From Cornus controversa (Eukaryota; Streptophyta; Magnoliopsida; Cornales; Cornaceae): DNA of 64,000 nucleotides. How positions within the stretch are numbered: position 1 is the first letter of the stretch; each line of letters starts with the position of its first letter. Shown here piece by piece: positions 12,001 to 24,096 of this stretch. The notes under the pieces are model-generated. The model did no database searches. It saw nothing but the letters and a program-made list of their open reading frames with translations, and was not told the DNA's origin. Both the position numbers and the translations under genes were made by a program. The stretch covers positions 47,169,755 to 47,233,754 of the forward strand of contig CM048853.1 of the NCBI GenBank assembly GCA_026545225.1, written 5' to 3'.

Positions 12001-15000
12001 GCAATCCAAATGGAATTAAGCAAACTACAGAATTTTGATGTATGCCACAGTTTTCTTCGGAAAATTAATAAGTTAAAGGATTTAAATAAGAACTTTGTTT
12101 ATGAGGAAACATAAAAGAATAATTCATCATTATCTGAAACGAGGACCATACTGATGATCAATGCGGCAAGTTAAAGTTGATGCTATCATGGATCTCAGAT
12201 CTTCATCCGTCAAATTCTTTCTCGAATAACCAAAAATACCAACATTCTGCAGCCATTAAAGCAAAAATGAGGCTGGAAAAGTTACAATATATTGTTGATA
12301 AAACAAAATGTTGATTCAATTCATCAAGTATCTAAATTCTATTTCAATATCAAAATCATATTAACCACGGGGGGATGCCATTGCCTCAACTCAACTCATC
12401 AAAGCCTTGTTCTTTATAGTACTTTTTATCCCTTGATCATTTTTCTTACATTTCACATCTTAAATCCCAAAAATTGATTTCCCAGTCATCTCTAGACAGT
12501 ATTTACTAAGGATTCATGCAGATAATCTTTTGAATTTCTGGAGAAATTTGGTTAGAAATTTAATATGAGTTTAAAGTAATATGATGAGGACAGAGTGGCC
12601 AAGTAGAATAGGGAGCATAGCTGTCCAAGCTCAATTCAAGAAGAAAAGTTCAATTTATGAAAACCTTAAAGTCTTCTAGCAGTTGAGTCAAGATAGAAGA
12701 TTAAATGAAGTTCTATTTTTGGATTTCAGTTCAACCAACCAATACTCTTATCAGTAAATTATCAGACCACCTTCACAGAAGGAACCTATAATATTGCTCT
12801 CTTACAGGTTATTTGCTTTAAGGGTCAATCAAACATAGTAAAATCAAATTTTCTAGTAAATAACAAACTTTGCTGGTGTAACCGCCCTCTTCAGGGAAAA
12901 AAAAGGCAAAAATATAAAAGAAAAACAAGAACAACAATAACGGTAACATGTAAGGATACAGCAGAGGAGTTCAAGAAAAACTCAATATTCAACACAATGA
13001 TCTTAGAAATGAGACATGTATAAAAGAAAATGACAGTAGTGAATGAGATATTTAGAAATATCGATTACTATTTCATACAAGTTAAGAAAGTCAGCCAAAC
13101 TGGATGCAAAGGGGAAAAAAAAAAGGCCCAATGCACAAGGCTCCCGCCATTGCGGGGTTTGGTGAGGGGTCAGATGTGCGCAGCATGCAGAGAGGCTGAA
13201 AGAGAAAAAAAAAACTACTGAAATTAAATTATGGAAGTAGTTCTACCTCAGGAAGAAAGCCACTGTAATACAGAGCAAACAGTGCAGGAAAAATCTTCTT
13301 CCTCGCCAGTTCACCAGTAGCTCCAATGACAGCTATGCAAAGAGAGGGTGCTCGACCACCCTGATCAACAGTATCGAAGGAATGAGTTTGGGGCGAAGAT
13401 GAAGGAAATTCCATGGCAGCAACCCCTCTTGTGGAAGTACGAGGTTTAGAATTAGGTACAGAACTTAGTTCAGGCTGGGAACTTGTCCGCATTGCCCCTT
13501 CAGTTTTTTGAAAGGATGAAGGAGATTCTATGGACATGGCTACTTCAGTGGAAACATCAGGTTGACAATTTAGTAAAGAACTTTCTCCAGGCTGAAAAGC
13601 CGTTTTCTTCGATACTTCAGTGGATTCTTTCGCCATATAATGATGAGAAGTTTTAGGATTTTATTGTTGAAGTTGAAAGAAAATACAAATCACAAATAAA
13701 ATGTTTCATAGATTAAGAACACACTAAACATTAATGTGGCAGCAGAGGAAACAAAAAGTTAAGTTTTCAATTTGATGTTTTACGTTTTTTAATTTCCCAA
13801 AAAAAAAGATTAAAAAGCACAATAAAACTAAATAATTTCATCAAATTCTATTGTTTTTTCTTGGGTCTCAATTATAAACCAATTCAATTTTACTTTCTAT
13901 TCTTTTCCTACCTATTATCAGCATCAAAATAAAGCATGTTATCAAATAAATGACATATGTGTGTGTGTACAGATAGAATAAAGAGAATATTACTAACCAT
14001 TTGGCAAACTGAACATTTGTCCTCCTCCTTCATCTGAATTTTCTACATGCTCTGTCAAATTATCTTTATCTTGAATATGTAGACTTTTAAACTCATTTCC
14101 CTGTTCACGTCTTCTACTGAACCGCCTAAGTTTTAGATGTTTAAATATTCGAAATTTCAAGCCATGAAATCTATGACAAAACTTGGAGCCACTTCCACAG
14201 AGCACATGACTGCCATCTATTGCCAAAGGTAAATGGTTTGCTTCCACCTACATTCACCAAAAAATACGGTACGTTACAGAATATCATGACCACCCAAGAT
14301 AATCCATACTATCAATGAAGCGAACTCTAAACTTTGCTCAGTTTAATAAAAGTATATTCTGTGACATTGGCTGATAACAACAATTAACACTTTGACTCAC
14401 CGTGTTAAAAAAAGTAGAGAACATGTAAATCATATAAACAGTGAAAGAAGCAGAGCAAATTTTGAATCACCCTAACATTTATATCTCACATGCAAATTTT
14501 GCATGTCACTAGTATCAAAACATGGAGAAATTATTAAATACCCCAAGGGTATCATACCCCTTACACATCTAACGGATGAAAACTCTCCATTTTCCTTAAT
14601 TATAGGAAATATCAATTCACCATCGGTTGGATGTGTAAGGGGTATGGTACCGCAGGGTATTCAATAATTTCTCCAAAAACAATAATAAAGAAACAAAGTC
14701 AAAGTTCAAAAGATGTAAATATTATGAAGACAAAAGAAGTCCAATCAAATTATTTTCATTAACCTCGGTTTGATATGTGGGAAAATACGTGCATAGTGAT
14801 AACAGAAAATTAAAACTTTACAGTACATCTGCCTCCCAGCATCACATTCCTTTATTAGTAATGCATTTTTGAAATGTATATAACGAAAGAACATTCAAAC
14901 TGAATTTAAAAGGCAAATGAAGTCTCACATGAAATATTTTGAATGTGTGTAGCAACACGAACATTAGGCTCAATCACAAAAAGTAAATACAGTCTTAATT

Positions 15001-15562
15001 CTATTTAGGCAAGCATCAAGAGCCTCAATTTATTTATTATTATTATTTTATTTTTTTTGGCATCAAGCCTCAATTCTATCACTTCAAAGTTGAAAAAAAT
15101 CATGTATGCACTGAAAAAAAAAGAACAAAAACAACAACATCTAGTGTTGTAATAAAATATACCAACAAATCATACATGAAACAAAAATGATTGGAAAAAA
15201 ATAATAATAATCATCTACTCTATCAAAAAAGTTGAAGTCTAAGTCAGCTTTTAATTCCCGATAAATTGTAGGAAAAAAAGCATAAATTAAAATTCACAAA
15301 CTTAAGATTTTACATAAACCACTGTTTGCGACAATTTAGAATCAAAACGGCACCAATCATAAAATTTAAAATCAAACTCCATTTACTTTTCCTCAGCTTT
15401 CTCTGCAACCAAACAGAGAGTTAACAAAGCAATAGTTACCGGAAAGCAACGAACTGCTGTGGCCGAGAGAGTGACACTTCGGCCGCTTGGACAGAACGAG
15501 ATGGGTCTTCCGACAGAAGTTTCCGAAAAGGGTAGTGAAAGAGATGAAAACTGCATCGACAT
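9003..15562 (-). CDS. glucose-6-phosphate dehydrogenase, plastid-type, non-canonical (G6PD4-like)
   Basis: Twelve coding exons join in phase: 15440-15562, 13998-14247, 13247-13626, 12152-12246, 11470-11584, 11131-11336, 10927-11035, 10817-10854, 10599-10719, 10306-10508, 9351-9551 and 9003-9240, giving about 692 residues. The N-terminus ([11 protein letters not shown], Ser-rich) looks like a chloroplast transit peptide. A long Ser/Thr-rich linker in exon 3 contains two imperfect copies of a roughly 35-residue stretch. The NADP fold follows with GATGELA (about 226-232; canonical enzymes have GASGDLA). The substrate motif RIDHYLGKE appears as RIDHLLGRN (about 390-398), with Arg where the conserved active-site Lys belongs. 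The catalytic His of GIIRD..xxxH is kept (about 454). [13 protein letters not shown] and a full C-terminus follow. Canonical enzymes oxidise glucose-6-phosphate to 6-phosphogluconolactone with NADP. Arabidopsis G6PD4 is reported to be inactive alone and to affect targeting of G6PD1; this gene looks like its counterpart. The first-exon start is the least certain part. Confidence 0.9.
13105..13200 (-). mobile_element. Au-type SINE fragment in a G6PD intron
   Basis: The words CTCCCGCCATTGCGGGG, GGTCAGATGTGCGCAGC and CAGAGAGGCTG are those of the conserved 3' half of Au-like plant SINEs, read here in reverse. The fragment is truncated and lies between G6PD exons 3 and 4, antisense to the SINE relative to the window and so in the same direction as the gene. 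Confidence 0.6.
14524..14674. mobile_element. 151-bp foldback MITE in G6PD intron 1
   Basis: The ends are GGAGAAATTATTAAATACCC and the complement GGAGAAATTATTGAATACCC. Inner words ATACCCCTTACACATC also recur inverted, so the element could form a hairpin. It is non-coding. A diverged relative seems to lie at 25293-25440. Confidence 0.8.
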
Positions 15563-15854
15563 TTTGTTGGTGTTTGCTCAGGGTTTTGAGCTTCTGATAA
15601 TGCCCATGAAGGAAAATGGAAGAAAAACCTCTGATTTAGGGTTTTGAGGTTCTGAAATCAATCGAAGGTTGATTAATTTAGGTCATTTCATCCAAACTTC
15701 AAACGTAAGCTCTCTCTTTGTCTGTATTCGTATGCTGATAATTTAATTAATTCTACTATTTAATAATTAATAGTCCACTAATAATTCAGAGAAAAAAATA
15801 TTATTACAATACGACTCGGTTGCATGTCAGAAACGGCATGTTTGGTGTATAGTC
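15563..15854 (-). promoter_or_regulatory. 5' flank of the G6PD gene
   Basis: This short stretch separates the G6PD start from the transposon nest and should contain its 5' UTR and core promoter. I see no clear TATA box at a fixed distance. CT/GA-rich sequence (CTCTCTTTG near 15710) is present. Confidence 0.4.
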
Positions 15855-16042
15855 TAGGGATAAAAACTGGGCGGGTTTAGGGCGGTTTGTTTTATGGGTT
15901 AATTTAATTTATGTGGTGGTCTAATCATAAATACAATAATTTTTAAATAATATATTGTACAAAATTAATTTTTTTAAAGTAATTACAAATACGATAATTT
16001 ATACTATTTGGATTCAAATTGACTTTAAAACCTTTCACTTAC

Positions 16043-16435
16043 TAAAACTTTTATTACACAATGTAATGATTTTACTGTATTTATGTAATCATTTAAATGC
16101 GTTATAATTTTACTGTATAAAATATTAAATAGTGTACCATTTTTTTTGTAAAGCTATCCATTCGGAATATCTGGTAACAATATAAAACTTTTATTATACA
16201 ATGTAATAATTTTATTGCATTTATATAATCATTTAACTGCATAATGTTATAATTTTATTGCACAAAACATTAATCAGTGTACCATTTTTTTGTAAAGGTA
16301 TTCATTCCAAAAAATCTAGTAACAATATAAAACTTTTATTACACACTGTAATAATTTTACTACATTTATGTAATATTTTAACTGCATGATGTTATAATTT
16401 TACTGCACAAAATATTAAGCAGTGCACAATGAACT
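16043..16435. repeat. three tandem units of about 141-145 bp
   Basis: Units starting AAAACTTTTATTA occur at 16043, 16184 and 16329. Each contains TAATTTTACTGC-like words and ends near GTGTACCATTTTTTT. Divergence between units is visible, so the array is old. A hAT-like end (TAGGGATAAAAACTGGGCGG) just upstream at 15855 suggests it belongs to a larger transposon remnant. Confidence 0.75.
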
Positions 16436-16568
16436 ACAGAAGGGTAATTTGGTCTTGTGTATTAAGGAACAGTGAAAAGTGTCAAATACGTAAATATTTT
16501 TGTATAAGTTGTTTTTTGACCATATACTATTTAAAACTTGGTATGTTTATAATTAGGCCACCAAAAAT

Positions 16569-17213
16569 TAGGGCTGTAACTTGGGCGGGTTGGGCAGGTT
16601 AGAGGTACAACTCGGGCTCAACCCTACATATGAAATGTTCAACCCTAACTCAACCCTAACCCTATTTTCAACCCTAACTACTCAACCCTAGCCCAACCCA
16701 TCCTTAAATTTTTAAACTCGGGTTTGCAACTCGGGTTGAGATTTTGGGTTAGAAAGTCGGGTTAATTCAGGTTATCTATATCACCAATCTCCATATTGAA
16801 AATTTAAAGTGATCTTTAATAAGTTTTATATTATATTACTCCTAAACACACACAAAATTAAGAACTTAATGTAAATTTCTAAAAAATTACAAACAAATTT
16901 TTAGGAAATTAATTATCCAAAGTGTTAACATACAATAAATTAATATTTAAATAAAGGAAGTTGAAAAGAAAAAGGTTATCATAATTTGAATATTATATAT
17001 AATATATTTAAAATAAAAAATATGTATAAAAATAATATTACAATCTGGGTTTGAGTTGGGCTCGGGTTGTTGACACCCCAACCCTAATTAAGTTCGGGTT
17101 GAGGTTTTTCAATCCAAGCTCAACCCTAATTGTAAAAATAGTTGCCCAAGCTCATAAAAAATTGGGTTGGGCACGGGTTGAATTCGGGTTGTCCAACCCA
17201 AGTTGCACCCCTA
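16569..17213. mobile_element. hAT-type MITE with exact 8-bp target duplication
   Basis: CCAAAAAT flanks both ends (16561-16568 and 17214-17221). The ends are TAGGGCTGTAACTTGGG and the complement TAGGGGTGCAACTTGGG. Long subterminal stretches are built of CAACCC/GGGTTG words and repeat inverted on the other side. It is 645 bp, with no transposase frame; a trans-acting hAT transposase would be needed. Confidence 0.9.
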
Positions 17214-17479
17214 CCAAAAATGGTCAAAAATTAAATTAACCATTGTTTTATTTTCTCATTCAAATTTTAAAAAATGATATTTAAAAATATAAATCAAATA
17301 AACAATCTTTCAAACCAAATTATTGAAATAATATTAACATTGATAAGTTTAAAGTTTACAACATATGAAAGTAAATTATTCAAATTATATTATTTTAATG
17401 ATTTGAGTAATGAAAAAATTATTATATGCATATATCTATACTATTATTAAAAGTACAAGTTGTTTCAAATCATTCATTT

Positions 17480-18030
17480 TTATGCAAATTCTTCAACTAA
17501 TGCACTCGTATCTCTACTCTAACTCTCAACTTCTCTTAAAATCACTTTTATAATAATTTTTAAACTAATACACTCTTATCTCTACTCTAACTCTCAACTC
17601 CTCTCAACATCACTTTTATAATAATTCTTCAACTCATACGCTCCTATCTCCACTCTAACTCTCACAATTTTTTTACGTTCATTTTTTTGTCACAATTTTT
17701 TTTTACACTGTTATGCTATTCTTCAACTAATACACTCCTATCTCCACTCTAACTCTCACAATTTTTTTTACGTTATTTATTTTTTTTTTGTCACAATTTC
17801 ACTTTTTTTGGTCAATCTTTAGCCAATAAAATTTGGTTGCTATAAAAATTCCAAATTTTAGATACAAACCTGTTTTTATCATTTATTTTATTTATTTTTT
17901 TTTTAAATTTTTTTTTAGGTTCTTCATTTTTTTTTATCACTATTTCACTTTTTTTTGTCACAATATTTTTTACGTTGTTTTGCTATTATTCAACTAATAT
18001 ACTCTTATCTCCACTCTAACTCTCAATTCC
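17480..18030. repeat. minisatellite within the Helitron
   Basis: At least five copies of a unit containing CAACTAATACACTCCTATCT, CACTCTAACTCTCA and a T-rich spacer recur at irregular spacing of about 80-120 bp. Such subterminal arrays are frequent in Helitrons. Confidence 0.75.
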
Positions 18031-18218
18031 TCCCAACTCTTTTCATCAATTAAATTGCATGCATGAATCAAATTTTCTCACCAAATTGCACGTTGTTCTT
18101 GTAGCATATTGGTAATTGATCATAACCCTCTCTCTTTTGTAATTTTTGTGTTGTAACATCACTAAATTCTATTATAATATATTAACATTATTACTAAAGC
18201 TAAGTTTGGTGGAAACAG

Positions 18219-18711
18219 GTATAGGGCCTCAATTGCAGTTGAAGACATACACAAAGAGAAGAATCGAGGGAGGTACTGTGTCTTCTTCATAAAATTTCAT
18301 TTTATGGGATAGCTTATTTGTCAAATGTAGCATTAATTGCTTATGAATTTTCTTTATTAATGTCCTCGTTTTACAAATTAACCTCTTTTCCTATTTCACA
18401 TTTATGTGATTTCGAAACTCTCCCTTGGGCAATGGGAAACTTTGCTACTCATGTTTGTCTATTTCCAATAACAAATCTAGCCCCATGCCTTTGAATTTAA
18501 ATGCATTAATTTCATTTGTTATGACCTTATCTTGTATGCATGTTAAATTTCTGAGTCAATGTTTGCAGGATATCAAGAGGCAACGAAGGAAACCTGTTTA
18601 TCTTAAGAATGGTTGATCCATCCTATAGAGTCCTTTTTAATGTAGTTGTTGCAAGAACTTGTTGTCAAGGCAGTTGAATTTTGAAGGGAGTTATCAATGT
18701 ATAGATCAAAT
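18219..18711 (+). pseudogene. possible captured exons inside the Helitron
   Basis: An exon-like piece at 18219-18272 follows an acceptor-like AACAG and ends before a GT. It reads YRASIAVEDIHKEKNRGR. A second piece starts after TTTGCAG at 18570 and, joined in phase, continues open as ISRGNEGNLFILRMVDPS up to a stop near 18680. In another frame the second piece reads DIKRQRRKPVYLKNG. The splice-like edges and local codon-like composition suggest host exons carried by the Helitron, but I do not recognise the parent gene. Confidence 0.35.
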
Positions 18712-19053
18712 TTTGTTGTATATGTAAAACATGTCAATGTACCTTGTCATGCATTTTTTTCGCAGGCTAGAAAAGCTTTCATAATTTAAATTGATGAATA
18801 ATTTGTCTTTCAAATATACATTTACTCTCTCCCTCGGTGATTTAAAAGCATGCTAAACCAGACTGTGTATGTATCCAATTTTATCAAGAAATAGAAATGA
18901 CTTCTTTAGAAATGTCTTCCATCTCTCCTACCAAACGGAACATAAGCTTAGAAATTTATGTCATCCCCAAGTAACATCTTGAGGAAGGAGGGAAATAGAT
19001 GGTACCAGTCTTTGGCATAAGAAGATGAAAGAGCAAGTCTGCATTCCAAAGTT

Positions 19054-19225
19054 GGTTAGGTTATGTTATATCATCTAAATGTTTCAAATGGTATTTATAA
19101 ATAAATTCTTATAAAAATTATATTTTTTTAAATTTACGTGGTTAGGTTATGTCATATCATCTAAATGTTTCAAATGGTATTTATAAATAAATTCTTATAA
19201 AATATTTTCATATATAAATTGAAGT
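19054..19225. repeat. 86-bp-period direct repeat in the Helitron
   Basis: The block GGTTAGGTTATG..TAAATAAATTCTTATAAAA occurs from 19054 and again from 19140 almost unchanged. Confidence 0.8.
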
Positions 19226-19839
19226 GTACGTCCATTGTTATTGAATTTTTAGATTGTTGAGGATCATTTGATCAATTGCCCTAATTCATTGCCATGTAAT
19301 GGGTATATCACCTCAAAAATGAGGTGAGTTATTTATATTAGGTGCAAGTCTATATATTTCAACCCATTTATATTGAATAAATATTGCAAATATATTTGCA
19401 ATGCATTCCATTTTCACTTTCATTAGAATAAATTATTTGTTTCTTATTAGAATTTAATTTAAAGATTCTCACGTGCATCTATTTAAGTTTAATCAAAATT
19501 CTTCCTTTTTTTTCCCTTCTCAATTTGGTTTAGTTAGAAGTATTCTTCTCTAATTCTATTTATTCTTTGTCTCACACTTCATTCCTAACACAAACTCTTT
19601 CTATTTAAGAAAAACATAAATAATATTATAATTCTTATTTTAATAACTTTCTAATTCTATTTATTTTTTATCTCACACTACTACATCCGTAAAACACAAT
19701 CTTTCTATTTTTAAAATTCAAAAAAATACAAATAAATATAATATTATAATTTTTATGTGTAGATATTTTTATAATTCTATTTATTCCCTCTCTAACTTCA
19801 TTCCTAACACAAACTCCTAAAATATTATATTTTTTATTT

Positions 19840-19881
<42 letters not shown>

Positions 19882-20459
19882 ATAATCTTTCTAATGAACT
19901 AATGAAATAACACCATTTTTTAATTTTTTATAATGTATTTTCAAAATTTTATAATATTATTTATTTCTATAAATAAAAAGAAACATACATTTTCTTATCT
20001 CTTAAATAAGTATTATTTTCTAATTTTATTTATTCTCTATCTAACTTCATTCCTAACATAATCGCCAAAAATGTAATATTATTTAAATTATTATTATTCT
20101 AATTTTTGTTTATCTCTCTAACTTCATTCCTAACATAAACTCCTAAAATATAATATTAATAATGAAAAACACTACTAAGAAAACAAGAGAATGGAATTGA
20201 AAAAATCGAACTAAATAATATTTAATGAACTCACGAATTTTATAATTTAGTTATTACTTATGTACCGGATAATAATTGATAAAAATAAAATAGAGGATAA
20301 AATATATATTTAAGTAACTTATTTTTTTTATTAAAAATTGAACTTTGAGATTCAAAATATTAACTTATATTTTTTTTCAAATTAGATTTTACCCACGTGC
20401 AACGCACGTGCTATTTTACTAGTATATGTGTGTGTGCACGCGCGCACGCTTGTGTTAAG

Positions 20460-20636
20460 GGTAAAATGGTTAATTATCAGTATAAACAAGACGAGCACGA
20501 CACAAAATGAACGTCTCCCATTACCCTCTTGCACACGTGCGAGTTTTCACTCTTAAATCTCGTCCCCACTCAAAACCCTTAAACAAACTCCAAAATTGTT
20601 TTAAATATGTGGAGCGGATTTTTTTTTGCCACCCTA
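20460..20636. mobile_element. right end of a hAT-like element
   Basis: The sequence ends in ..TTTTTTTTTGCCACCCTA, the complement of TAGGGTGGCAAAAAAAAA. It includes CGTCCCC and ACGAGCACGACAC words seen in other hAT MITEs here. Its left end may be the TAGGGATAAAAACTGGGCGG at 15855, with the Helitron and another hAT element inserted later, but I could not confirm matching flanks. Confidence 0.35.
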
Positions 20637-20639
20637 TAT

Positions 20640-21937
20640 TAGGAATGACAATTTGTGTTCCAGTGTTGTGTTGATCTATAGAATACGTTTATAATACACC
20701 GGATGAATCTAGACCGTGCTTGTACAACACGCATGGTGGGTTCAATCGCACGTATACGACTCGCATGGTCCAGATTCACCTGGTGTATTTACACCAGATG
20801 TATTTTAGATCTTCTTCGATCTATGAATATTTTGCTCAATCCTAACCTAACTCATTTAATAATCATGTCAAAAACTCTCAATACTAACTTAACTCATTTA
20901 TTAAACGTGTTACATATGTCGACCTGTGTAACCCATTTAATAAATATGTCGCACAACTCATTTAATAACCTTTTTAATTCATTTAACTCATATGATATGA
21001 GTTTCCTCACCCCTAAGGCTTTGTTTGGATAAACAAGAGAGAAAATAAAAGAAATGATAACATTAGTTATGAGAGAAAATAAAATAGAGGATAAAATATA
21101 TTTATGTTTGAATAAATTATGAAAGAAAATAAATGAAATGATTGCATTATTGTTTGAAAAAAGTAAAAGAAAGAAAAGAAAATAAACTATTTTAATCAAT
21201 TTATTATCATGCCCTTTTGTGTTTGTATTACAAGATATACCCAAATGTCTTTTAAATTTTGTTCTTTAAAATGTTGGAATTATTTTTGGTATTATAAAAG
21301 ATTTACTTATTCTTATCATTTCTCTCAAAATCTTCTCACTTTTGGGAGGATAGCATATGAGAGATTTGGAGGCATAAGTTATTCCTCCAAATCACTCTCA
21401 ATCCTTTCTTTTCTTTTACTAATGACAATCCAACACAAAAATCATTATCCTTCCCATTCTTTTATTTTCTTTTCCTTCCAATTCCATCAATCCAAACGAG
21501 CCCTAAAAGTCTCTCTGAATATCATATAAAAAAATAAAGTACATATTTATACATAAATCCTAAAATCAAACTATATTATATAATTTTGTATCTATATATA
21601 AACTCATAAAATATACTAAGGTGATTTAACAATTTAAGAAGACACTATAGGCAATCTCATCATTGCATTTTATTTCCATATTAGTCATGTAAACAAACAT
21701 ACAATAGATTACAAACAATTGCAATATATATAACTATGTATATATAAGTTTGAATAAAACCAGAATATATGAATAACTAATGTTGCAATTGTGTCGCGAG
21801 TTAGACAACTTTGACCAAAACTCAACACAATTTTTACATGTCGACCCGTTTATCAAACGTGTCAATTTACCTCAAACCCAAACCCGTTTAACTCGTGTCT
21901 TGTTTGTGTCATGTCGTGTCCAATTTTACTACCCCTA
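20640..21937. mobile_element. hAT-type element with exact 8-bp target duplication
   Basis: CCCTATAT stands at 20632-20639 and 21938-21945. The ends are TAGGAATGACAATTTGTG and the complement TAGGGGTAGTAAAATTGG. The interior holds ACTCATTTAATAA and GTGTCGTGT words and no transposase. A Harbinger-like MITE (21017-21503) is nested inside it. Confidence 0.88.
21017..21503. mobile_element. Harbinger/Tourist-like MITE, TAA target duplication
   Basis: TAA flanks both ends (21014-21016 and 21504-21506). The ends GGCTTTGTTTGGATAAACAA and the complement GGGCTCGTTTGGATTGATGG are of the PIF/Harbinger type. The element is 487 bp, non-coding, and inserted in the hAT element at 20640-21937. Confidence 0.85.
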
Positions 21938-21959
21938 CCCTATATAATACTTATATGAG

Positions 21960-22578
21960 CAAGGGCGGACCTATGTGGAGACTAAGGGGGGCCATGAAAC
22001 CCCAAAAAAATTTCAAATTCCTATTTTATAGAGTCCTAAAATTGTTGAAATTAAAATTACTAGAATATTTACATACCAAAATCATATTTGGGTCACCCAA
22101 GATTTTGAAAATTCCTATTTAATAGGGTTGTATGAATAGATGAAATGATTTACTAAAAAAAAATATATACATTAAAAGGTAACTCTCATAAAGCTTAAAA
22201 ATAATCTCAATTTGAAATATTTTAAGCTTCATTTTGAAAATCTAGATTATATATATATATATATATATAGGGAAATATAATCCATATTGTTCTTCTCTTT
22301 GTTTTACTTTTTTTTTTTTGAATTTTAGAATTTTTTTGGTCCACTTATATATGTATGCCAAAATTAGATATAATTCTATGCATGGAATATTAAATATATT
22401 TTTGTTTATACATGATCTTATTTTAATTTTTTTGTTCATATTTAAAAGATATAAAATATTTCTATGTATAAATAATAATAAAATTATTTAATTATATATA
22501 TATATATTTATTTATTTTAAAAAAAAATCATTCATTGAGTTTGGCCCTCCCAATTAAGAGGTTCTGGATCCGCCCCTG
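21960..22578. mobile_element. hAT-like element with CAGGGGCGGA-type ends
   Basis: The left end CAAGGGCGGACCTATG is matched by the complement CAGGGGCGGATCCAGAACC of the right end. Flanks TATATGAG and ACTATGAG agree at six of eight positions, fitting a decayed 8-bp target duplication. The interior is very AT-rich and contains GGGCCATG-type words but no protein. Confidence 0.65.
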
Positions 22579-22756
22579 ACTATGAGTGATGTAACAAGTC
22601 CAAAAATAAAAATGAAAAATCAATAAAACCTCTTTCCAACTTAAAGCAATTCCAAATTAGATAGGAAATTAGTATATTATATATATAAATTGAAACACAT
22701 CCATATAAAATAGATAATAATATTTTTAAATATATATATATATATTAGTTTTTTTA

Positions 22757-24096
22757 GGGTAAATTACACTGACCTCCCCTGGAGTTTGGTCTAATTACAC
22801 ATAACATCAAATTTATACATTTTGTTACACCGTGTTTCCCTAACGTTTGCTTCGTTATAACAAACACCCCCTCCATCCAAAATTTCACCTTTTTTGTCAA
22901 AAAAAATGGTTGAAGTGACAAAAATGCCCTCATGTAACCTTCATTGTTTCATTACACACGTGACCTCCATTTTTCATCTTCTCAAATATATATATATATA
23001 TATACAATCTCATGAGAGAAGACCCATTTGTCATTAAAACCAAAATTTGGTTATACTCTAACAAATTCTAGCACACTCCAGTAACTCTCATGAGGCGTAT
23101 TCTCAGAGGAAAGTATTCATGTCTTGAATGTGGGTAATCTTTACATGCAACCTACAATCATCATCTATCACTTACATCATCAACAGGAAAAAAAAAACAT
23201 AATCTAAAGCAAACCTATTTCATATAGGTTTGGTTCTATGTATCTAATCATACAAAAACAAAGCATTAATTAGATGGGTTCAATATATATACAAGCCACT
23301 TGTATTCACCATCATTGGATTAATGACTTCAAATCTCAATTATTTTATGGATTAATGGTGTTTGTGGGTATGATATTCTGTGTACACGTGTGTGTAGGTA
23401 ACTATATAATAGAATGAAGAGAGGGAAGAGAGAAAGGAGAGAGGGGAAATACTTCAAGTGGTGATGGGGAGCGATGGTGGTCCTAGTGGTAAGGGGTGGT
23501 GGTAGTAGTAGGAGGTTAAGAGTAGAGAGAGAAAATAGAGAGAGATAGAGAATGATTTGCAATATTAATCGAATATCTATGACAAACACTCACCACTGTC
23601 GATTTGTATCATGGACCCTTACTCCTTCTTCTCTTCGTCGGTGGCAATGGCACAACAAACGTGGGAGCTCGAAACCAACATTGTGACGATAGAGACGTCG
23701 CCGCCATCTTCTACAACGACGCGACGCAAGCCAAGTTCCGACAGTAGAAACATGTTGATAAAAATCTCACAACTGGTGGTGAGACCCAACAAATAAATCG
23801 ATGGTGACTGTTGATGAGGAAGATGGATGAACCGGTGAAGTCTGAAATAGGTGGTGAGATAGTAAAGAAGAAGAGAGAGAAAAAAAATTTATATGTGGGA
23901 AAAATGGTAATTTCAACTATCAGATATTTTACTATTTTTAACAATAATATATAAGAGGTAAAATGGTAAAATCACTCTAAAATTTAACGTCTATTTTGTC
24001 AAATCCGTTATAAGGGAGGTCAGTGTAACAAAATGTATAAGTTTGATGTTTTGTGTAATTAGGTTAAACTTCAGAGGAGGTCATTGTAATTTATCC
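22757..24096. mobile_element. Mutator-like element, GGGTAAATTACA ends
   Basis: The left end GGGTAAATTACACTGACCTC is matched by the complement GGATAAATTACAATGACCTC over some 45 bp. The neighbouring words AATTACACATAACATC and GATGTTTTGTGTAATT also pair. Poly-T at both flanks hides the target duplication. The interior has (TA)n and GA-rich stretches. The short frame at 23611-23796 is not supported as a gene. Confidence 0.7.

Larger units (their letters stand above)
17435..20422 (+). mobile_element. non-autonomous Helitron
   Basis: The 5' end TCTATACTATTATTAAAAG and the 3' end CTAG are typical of plant Helitrons. A hairpin of 7-bp arms (CACGTGC / GCACGTG, 20394-20410) lies 12 bases before the end. 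The element stands between host A (17434) and T (20423) with no target duplication, as rolling-circle insertion predicts. It is 2,988 bp and encodes no Rep/helicase. It contains a minisatellite near its 5' end and exon-like pieces at 18219-18710. Confidence 0.85.

Noticed and set aside
23611..23796. Open frame beginning MDPYSFFSSS
   Set aside because: It is inside a Mutator-like element, short and without family resemblance; GA-rich composition explains it.
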